A stretch of DNA of 24,419 nt from a virus: positions 1 to 24,419 of IMG/VR virus record IMGVR_UViG_3300009127_000179, one strand, 5' to 3'. Below the pieces are notes generated by a model. It did not search any database, was not told where the DNA came from, and saw only the letters and a list, made by a program, of their open reading frames with translations. Positions 19,674 to 24,419 of this stretch are shown in pieces (positions within the stretch are counted from its first letter, which is position 1; every line of letters starts with the position of its first letter). The position numbers were made by a program, and so were the translations under genes.

Positions 19674-22130
19674 ATGGCTCAACCAAAGATCGCTGTTCAT
19701 CTAACAAGTGTGACCGCTGGCTTCCAAAAGGGATTCAAGGAAGCCACTGGCGCGCTCAAAGGCTTTGGTGCTACCCTCAAGAGTGTAGCTACCTTCGCTG
19801 CGGGTCAAATCGTGGCGCGTGCCTTCATAGGCATGTTCCGCAAAGTGACACAACTGGGCAAGGGCTTCATCATGTCTGCTGCCCGCGTAGGTGAGATGAC
19901 GGGTGTGTTGCGTCATCTTGGTGAAGCACATGGTTACACCTCAAAACAGATGGATGATTTTGTTGAATCCGTCAGGGAAGTAGGCGTCCGGGCCAGTGTA
20001 GCACAAGACCTGATATCACAATTCATAAAAGCCGAGTTAGATTTAGCACAAGCGGCAGATATAGCCAAAGTAGCTTTGGATGCTGGCGTGTATGCGTTTG
20101 CTGATTCCTCTGAGACATTAGCACGTCTCACGTATGGTATTGCGACTCACAATACACTGGTGCTCCGCACTGCTGGTGTGATGATTAATGCTCAGCAAGC
20201 CTATACTGAATATGGCAAGACGATTGGCAAGACAGCAAAACAACTCACCGAAGCCGAAAAAACACAGGCCATGATGAACGCCGTACTGAAAGAAGGTGAG
20301 AATATTGCGGGTACTTATGATGCTGCAATGGCAGAACCCGCCAAGTTACTGCGTTCATTTCCGCGCTATTTTGAGGATATTGGGATCGCTGTAGGTAAAT
20401 CATTTATAAAGCCATTTGGACAGGCTTTGTTCACGGCCAAAGAGTTTACAAAAGCATTGCAGACAGCAGTCAGTGAGGGTGGCAGTCTTGCTCCTGCGCT
20501 GGAAAAACTTGGTCAGATAGCTGCCGACTTAATGGGAAATTTGGTAAAGTGGGCCGAACTTTGGCTTGAGAAGTTACCACAGACTGAGGAAGAATTTGAG
20601 GCAGTCGCCACCAGCATTGAGGGATTCAAGCAGAGCATCAAAGACACGGGTGATGCTGTTGTGCTCTTTGCCGCTGATGTAGCAGGGGTGTTCAATGTGC
20701 TGCGCCACGGCTTCAGGGCATTGCATGCGCAGGCGGAAGCCTGGGGTGAATTCATGCTGGGATTGTTCCCCGCGCTAGGTGACGGTGTTACAGCTTTAGC
20801 TTCTGGCTTTCAAGGTATCGGCGCAGCAATACAGGGCAATCGTGAGGAAGCGCTAGACTATCTGCAAACGATGTATGATTCCTTTGGCAGAATGCGTGAC
20901 TATGTCAGTTCGGTTGCACAACATCAAGTAGATGCCTTTGCTGCCGCCGGAACTGCGGTGAATGACGCCTTTGGTGAAGGCCAGCAGGCAGTCATGGAGC
21001 GGTTCTGGCGCACGGCTACCGATGAAGCTGAGCAGTCTGCACAGGATATGGCCCGCGCGGTTGATGCTGCCGCTGCTCGTATTGAGCTTGCCAATCAAGA
21101 AATGGCAGAGAAGATTGAGGAGATCAATACAGAAGTTCAGCAGAAAATCGCCGCCATCACTGTCCGTGAGACCTGGAAGGCGATAGATGCACAGATAGCA
21201 GCGCAGCGTAAACTGATTGATGAGGAGCGGGCGACAGCCAAGCGTCGAGCACAGATTCAGCAGCAATTCACCGCTGCGATGGCTCAGGCGCAAGCGCAGT
21301 ATAGCGCGGCTACCACGCAGGCTGCCAGGGACAGGGGCGAGCGGCTGGCTGATATTGAATATGAATATCAGAAACGCCTACGTGATATCCAGCGCAATTA
21401 TCAGCAATCAGCAGAAGAAGCTATCCGCAACCGTGATGCGCGCGCCCTCATGGAGGCTGGACGCCAGCGCGACCGCGAGTTGCAAGAGGCAGGGGAAGCG
21501 CGGGATGAGCAAAACGCCGAGGCGCAAAGTCAATATCAGAAACAGCTTGAACAAGCGCAAATGGCATTGCAACAACAAGAGGAAGCGGCCCGTGAGGGCC
21601 TGCGTAAGCAGCAAGAAGAACTAGCAGCGGCGCTGGCAGAGAGGGCAGAGGAGGAACGCATAGCTGAACAGCGCGCCGCCGAGGATGCTGAGCGGGCGCG
21701 GGCACGCGAGATGGGGGCAATCAGAACGTGGCAGGGCCAGGTGCTCGGAGAAGCCATGACTGCACATCAGGCAGAACTCACTGAGTTGCAATTACATCAT
21801 GGCAAAATGTTGGCTGAAAGGAATCGCTATCTTGCTGCGTTTGGTGTTAGACCAAGCGGGCGAACAAGTGTGCAGGAGATGCAATATGGCGGTTCTGGCA
21901 TCGTCACTCAACCCACTGTATTCGTAGCTGGTGAGGCAGGCCCAGAGCGGTATTCCTTCACACCGCTGGGAGGGGGGGGAGGTTTTTCTGGTGGCGCAGG
22001 CGGCAGCCGCATGACTGTGAATCAGAACCTTAACTTCTCTGGTCCTATTGGCGCTGATCAGATGACACAACTGCGAGAGATGATGCGAGAAGCGTCAGAA
22101 GAGGCAGTTGCGGGGATGTTGGGAGGCTGA
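19674..22130 (+). CDS. tail tape measure protein (818 aa)
   Basis: The N-terminus AQPKIAVHLTSVTAGFQKGF and FIGMFRKVTQLGKGFIMSAA, then a helical region with SKQMDDFVESVREVGVRASV, are typical of TMP-family phage proteins. Residues about 445-690 are an alanine/glutamine/glutamate/arginine coiled coil (LQEAGEARDEQNAEAQSQYQ and EERIAEQRAAEDAERAR). The C-terminus has VTQPTVFVAGEAGPER, a common TMP end motif, a glycine-rich linker and an amphipathic helix. Tail length tracks its length; at about 1.5 angstrom per residue a tail near 120 nm would follow. The start has only GGGGGT as a weak ribosome binding site, perhaps because the endonuclease unit inserted just upstream. Confidence 0.88.
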   Translation: MAQPKIAVHLTSVTAGFQKGFKEATGALKGFGATLKSVATFAAGQIVARAFIGMFRKVTQLGKGFIMSAARVGEMTGVLRHLGEAHGYTSKQMDDFVESVREVGVRASVAQDLISQFIKAELDLAQAADIAKVALDAGVYAFADSSETLARLTYGIATHNTLVLRTAGVMINAQQAYTEYGKTIGKTAKQLTEAEKTQAMMNAVLKEGENIAGTYDAAMAEPAKLLRSFPRYFEDIGIAVGKSFIKPFGQALFTAKEFTKALQTAVSEGGSLAPALEKLGQIAADLMGNLVKWAELWLEKLPQTEEEFEAVATSIEGFKQSIKDTGDAVVLFAADVAGVFNVLRHGFRALHAQAEAWGEFMLGLFPALGDGVTALASGFQGIGAAIQGNREEALDYLQTMYDSFGRMRDYVSSVAQHQVDAFAAAGTAVNDAFGEGQQAVMERFWRTATDEAEQSAQDMARAVDAAAARIELANQEMAEKIEEINTEVQQKIAAITVRETWKAIDAQIAAQRKLIDEERATAKRRAQIQQQFTAAMAQAQAQYSAATTQAARDRGERLADIEYEYQKRLRDIQRNYQQSAEEAIRNRDARALMEAGRQRDRELQEAGEARDEQNAEAQSQYQKQLEQAQMALQQQEEAAREGLRKQQEELAAALAERAEEERIAEQRAAEDAERARAREMGAIRTWQGQVLGEAMTAHQAELTELQLHHGKMLAERNRYLAAFGVRPSGRTSVQEMQYGGSGIVTQPTVFVAGEAGPERYSFTPLGGGGGFSGGAGGSRMTVNQNLNFSGPIGADQMTQLREMMREASEEAVAGMLGG

Positions 22131-22132
22131 CA

Positions 22133-22747
22133 ATGCCACTTTTTAGTTACGAGATCGGCACAGAATTCACGGCAACGGGTACTGCTCAGTCTACTGCTGC
22201 ATCAAAGGCAGTCGCGGGCACAGCCACATCATTTGACACCGAGTTTGAGGCTGATGACCTCATCATAATTTCTGGTGAGACACGAGTTGTAGATACTGTG
22301 ACTGACGCTACGAATTTGGGTGTTACTGAGAATTTCACTGTTGGTTCTGGCGGGGGAGCAGTAGCGTTTACTGGTGTGGACTTAACCAATGTTGAGAGCT
22401 TATTGAGTACGACAAACCCAGGTGATCAGGCTGCGCCGCGTTCATTTTTCACTGAATTCAGCAAGATGATACCTTTGGGCAATGGGCGCGTGCGAGGTTT
22501 GGGCTGGTCACAAGTTTTATGGAAGTGGGGTTTCCTGAGCCAACTGTTGAGAAATGCTCTACGAACCTATTGCACGACGGCATCAAATGCAGTTTATATT
22601 CGCAGCCGCGAGGATGATACCAGTCGAGCGTATCAGTACTATTCGTGTACTATGATTTGGCCGACAGGAAAGGAAGATAACCAGGTGGGCCGGGTGTTAA
22701 ACTTTACACTGGCATTTTCTAATGCAGTTGAGGTGAGTGTGGCGTGA
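22133..22747 (+). CDS. minor/distal tail protein candidate (204 aa)
   Basis: GGGAGGCTGACA precedes ATG 22133. The 204-residue product begins with a beta/threonine-rich section (TATSFDTEFEADDLIIISGE, VDTVTDATNLGVTENFTVG), which looks like a repeated phage beta domain. The rest is FFTEFSKMIPLGNGRVRGLG, WKWGFLSQLLRNALRTYC and LNFTLAFSNAVEVSVA. The C-terminal half has the length and order of a distal tail or tail-completion protein placed just after the tape measure. Family identity is not certain. Confidence 0.5.
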   Translation: MPLFSYEIGTEFTATGTAQSTAASKAVAGTATSFDTEFEADDLIIISGETRVVDTVTDATNLGVTENFTVGSGGGAVAFTGVDLTNVESLLSTTNPGDQAAPRSFFTEFSKMIPLGNGRVRGLGWSQVLWKWGFLSQLLRNALRTYCTTASNAVYIRSREDDTSRAYQYYSCTMIWPTGKEDNQVGRVLNFTLAFSNAVEVSVA

Positions 22748-23532
22748 ATGAGAGACTTGGACAATACACCCTAGATGAAATATATGTTGGTGAATGTAGA
22801 GAACTAATGGCCTATTTGCCTGATAATTGTATTGATTTGGTGTTCACCAGCCCACCTTATTACAACGCTAGGGAATATGCCCAGTTTGCATCATACAGTG
22901 AGTATCTTGCTTTTCTTAAGTCTTTTCTGATTAGCACATTGCGGGTGCTAAAAAAGGATTGTCCATTAGTGTTGAATGTTTCGCCTGTGATTGTGCCTAG
23001 AAAATCACGGCAGTATGAGTCTAAGAGGCTACCCATCCCTTTTGATGCTGCGACTCTTGCGCAGCAAGTTGGGTTTCAATTTGTGGATGATATTATCTGG
23101 GTGAAGCCTGATGGAGCAAGTAGTAGGGCAATCAAATTCGCTCATCATCGGCGGCCAGTTGCCTATAAGCCATTCGCGGTGACAGAATATTTGCTTGTTT
23201 TCCGCCCTCAAGGAGCGCCTTTGATTGATATGGTTATTAGAAGACATACAGGTGAGCAAATTAAGGCATCACTTGTACAAAATGGCTATGAACGTACTAA
23301 TGTTTGGGAGATAGCACCAGAGACACGGAGAGAGCATCCTGCGCCATTTCCTGAAGCATTAGCAGAGAGAGTTGTGCGTTACTACAGTTATGTCGGTGAT
23401 GTAGTGCTTGATCCGATGGCAGGTAGTGGAACGACATGTAAAGCAGCAAAACAGTTAGGACGGCAATGGCTAGGTTTTGACATATCACCCAAATATGTTG
23501 AATTTGCACAAAGAAGGGTAGGGCAATCATAA
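22744..23532 (+). CDS. DNA methyltransferase, beta class (N4-cytosine/N6-adenine)
   Basis: GTG 22744 overlaps the preceding stop (GTGA). Motif IV is TSPPY (residues 35-39) and precedes motif I, LDPMAGSGTTCKAAKQLG (from 222). The C-terminal GFDISPKYVEFAQRR supplies the rest of the SAM site. Order IV before I defines the beta class, and SPPY favours N4-cytosine over N6-adenine, though both occur. No restriction enzyme gene accompanies it, so it is an orphan enzyme, probably protecting phage DNA from host restriction. It sits inside the tail genes with an overlap of 1 nt at its end with the next gene. Confidence 0.85.
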   Translation: MNERLGQYTLDEIYVGECRELMAYLPDNCIDLVFTSPPYYNAREYAQFASYSEYLAFLKSFLISTLRVLKKDCPLVLNVSPVIVPRKSRQYESKRLPIPFDAATLAQQVGFQFVDDIIWVKPDGASSRAIKFAHHRRPVAYKPFAVTEYLLVFRPQGAPLIDMVIRRHTGEQIKASLVQNGYERTNVWEIAPETRREHPAPFPEALAERVVRYYSYVGDVVLDPMAGSGTTCKAAKQLGRQWLGFDISPKYVEFAQRRVGQS

Positions 23533-24419
23533 TGGCTAGAGACTTGACTGACGCGGAAGAAATACTTTTGAGGAGCGATTCACAATTCGCGCTGCTTTAT
23601 TTGAGCGTCCTCATCCCAGCTACTGTCTTTGAATGTCGCGTTGATGGTACGCCGTCAGACCTAGACAAATTGGCAATCTTTGATTTTGACGGCGGTGACG
23701 GCAACTCTGCAAATTGCATCGCTGGGCAGACTGTCTACTTCGGGACTTCTGCCGGCGCGTATGACATCGGGATGGCGAGATTACGTGCAGTGCCAGGCGG
23801 GGATAGCGGCAGCGGTGCGAATGGTTTCAAGATCGGTGAAGAGAGTGAACTTAACCTTGTAGACGACCACTACGTGACAGTCGTTGATGAATTCGCACCT
23901 TGGCCGAAGCACCTGCGGATAGACAGTGCTGGTGAGAGTTTCATGGATTATGACGTGGACTATGTAGATCAGCACGCCGTCTGTGCACCCGCCGTGGTCA
24001 TGGGGCCTCCAGGTGTGGTGTGGTTGCAAAGTGGGACGCAAACTATCCTTTTTGAAGCAAGTGACACCTGGTCTCCCAGCGGCTCACCCTCAACCTACGC
24101 ATGGACGGCAATCAGGTGCGCAACGAACGCCGCCGCTGGCAGTTGGGATGACAATACCTCGGCGACGCCTACGCTGACGCTGGCAACTGCTGATCTGGGC
24201 ACTGTGCGCGTGAGTTGTGCAGTTACGATGGATGATACCGCAGTCGCTACAGGTTACCGTTACATTTTTGTCTACAATGATGAAGGGGATAGTCCCACGC
24301 TGCCAACAACCTACTTCACTATGGACAGTTGCTCTGGCGATTGGGGCACTGGCGGCTGGTCATTCAGAGTGACAATGTATGATGAGGCGCTGCTGACAGA
24401 AGTCCGCAATCGAACAATG
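23532..24419 (+). CDS. large tail/baseplate protein, 3' partial
   Basis: ATG 23532 overlaps the methyltransferase stop (TAATG). The frame is open to the right edge (296 codons). The N-terminal part (ARDLTDAEEILLRSDSQFAL) is followed by beta-rich segments. Around residues 155-255 is an Ig/PKD-like region: VVMGPPGVVWLQSGTQTILF, ASDTWSPSGSPSTYAWTAIR, LATADLGTVRVSCAVT, GYRYIFVYND. Such domains decorate long phage hub, spike or fibre proteins that contact the host. The following gene end is outside the window, so length and exact role remain unknown. Confidence 0.6.
   Translation, partial: MARDLTDAEEILLRSDSQFALLYLSVLIPATVFECRVDGTPSDLDKLAIFDFDGGDGNSANCIAGQTVYFGTSAGAYDIGMARLRAVPGGDSGSGANGFKIGEESELNLVDDHYVTVVDEFAPWPKHLRIDSAGESFMDYDVDYVDQHAVCAPAVVMGPPGVVWLQSGTQTILFEASDTWSPSGSPSTYAWTAIRCATNAAAGSWDDNTSATPTLTLATADLGTVRVSCAVTMDDTAVATGYRYIFVYNDEGDSPTLPTTYFTMDSCSGDWGTGGWSFRVTMYDEALLTEVRNRTM

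Noticed and set aside
1-24419. CRISPR arrays, rRNA, tRNA genes, insertion sequences and attachment sites
   Set aside because: I saw no regularly spaced repeat-spacer units, cloverleaf candidates, rRNA-like stretches, transposase or integrase genes.

Overview
The window is a stretch of a bacterial tailed-phage genome or prophage with siphovirus-like gene content. Evidence is an HK97-type capsid module, a gp6-like connector, a tail-terminator candidate, a tube protein, a tail-assembly chaperone pair and an 818-residue tape measure, nearly all on the + strand. Genes are tightly packed, with strong GGAGG ribosome binding sites and many GTGA/ATGA overlaps, and the sigma70-type promoters are near-perfect, so the host is a bacterium. 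I cannot name the host. No ribosomal RNA, tRNA, integrase or CRISPR array was seen.

Layout. (1) 1-2359, + strand: the 3' end of a protein with an R-S-E ADP-ribosyltransferase domain, an HK97 gp10-like protein and a chain of small genes, one with a zinc ribbon. (2) 2373-6040, - strand: a coupled operon reading away from a control region. It encodes a helix-turn-helix (excisionase-like) protein, a membrane protein with a C-terminal helix-turn-helix, three tiny proteins, an FtsK/SpoIIIE-type translocase and a two-helix membrane protein. This resembles the transfer/maintenance module of integrative elements or plasmids more than a standard phage early region. (3) 6041-6397: two divergent promoters, both with 17-bp spacers. 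The rightward one is followed about 100 bp later by an intrinsic terminator placed before the late genes, which suggests antitermination or a leader RNA. (4) 6398-18948, + strand: XkdF-like protease with zinc ribbons, major capsid protein, a probable decoration protein, two membrane-anchored beta-rich proteins flanking a caspase/CHAT-like peptidase, a protein with an E3-binding (PSBD) domain, connector, tail terminator, zinc ribbon protein, a SAM methyltransferase, an 882-residue methyltransferase/glycosyltransferase/sulfotransferase/glycosyltransferase fusion, tail tube protein and a chaperone pair joined by a probable +1 frameshift. (5) 18949-19673: an antisense NUMOD4-HNH endonuclease with its own promoter and a leader RNA predicted to form a pseudoknot. 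(6) 19674-24419, + strand: tape measure, minor tail protein, an orphan DNA methyltransferase and a large partial tail protein with an Ig/PKD-like region.

The late genes build head and tail. The unusual cargo appears to decorate the virion or host surface (glycan enzymes, anchored proteins with a protease) and to protect or modify DNA (methyltransferase). Strongest candidates for something undescribed are the HNH-linked pseudoknot RNA, the peptidase with its two anchored neighbours that share an EPxARS motif, and the four-domain glycan enzyme.
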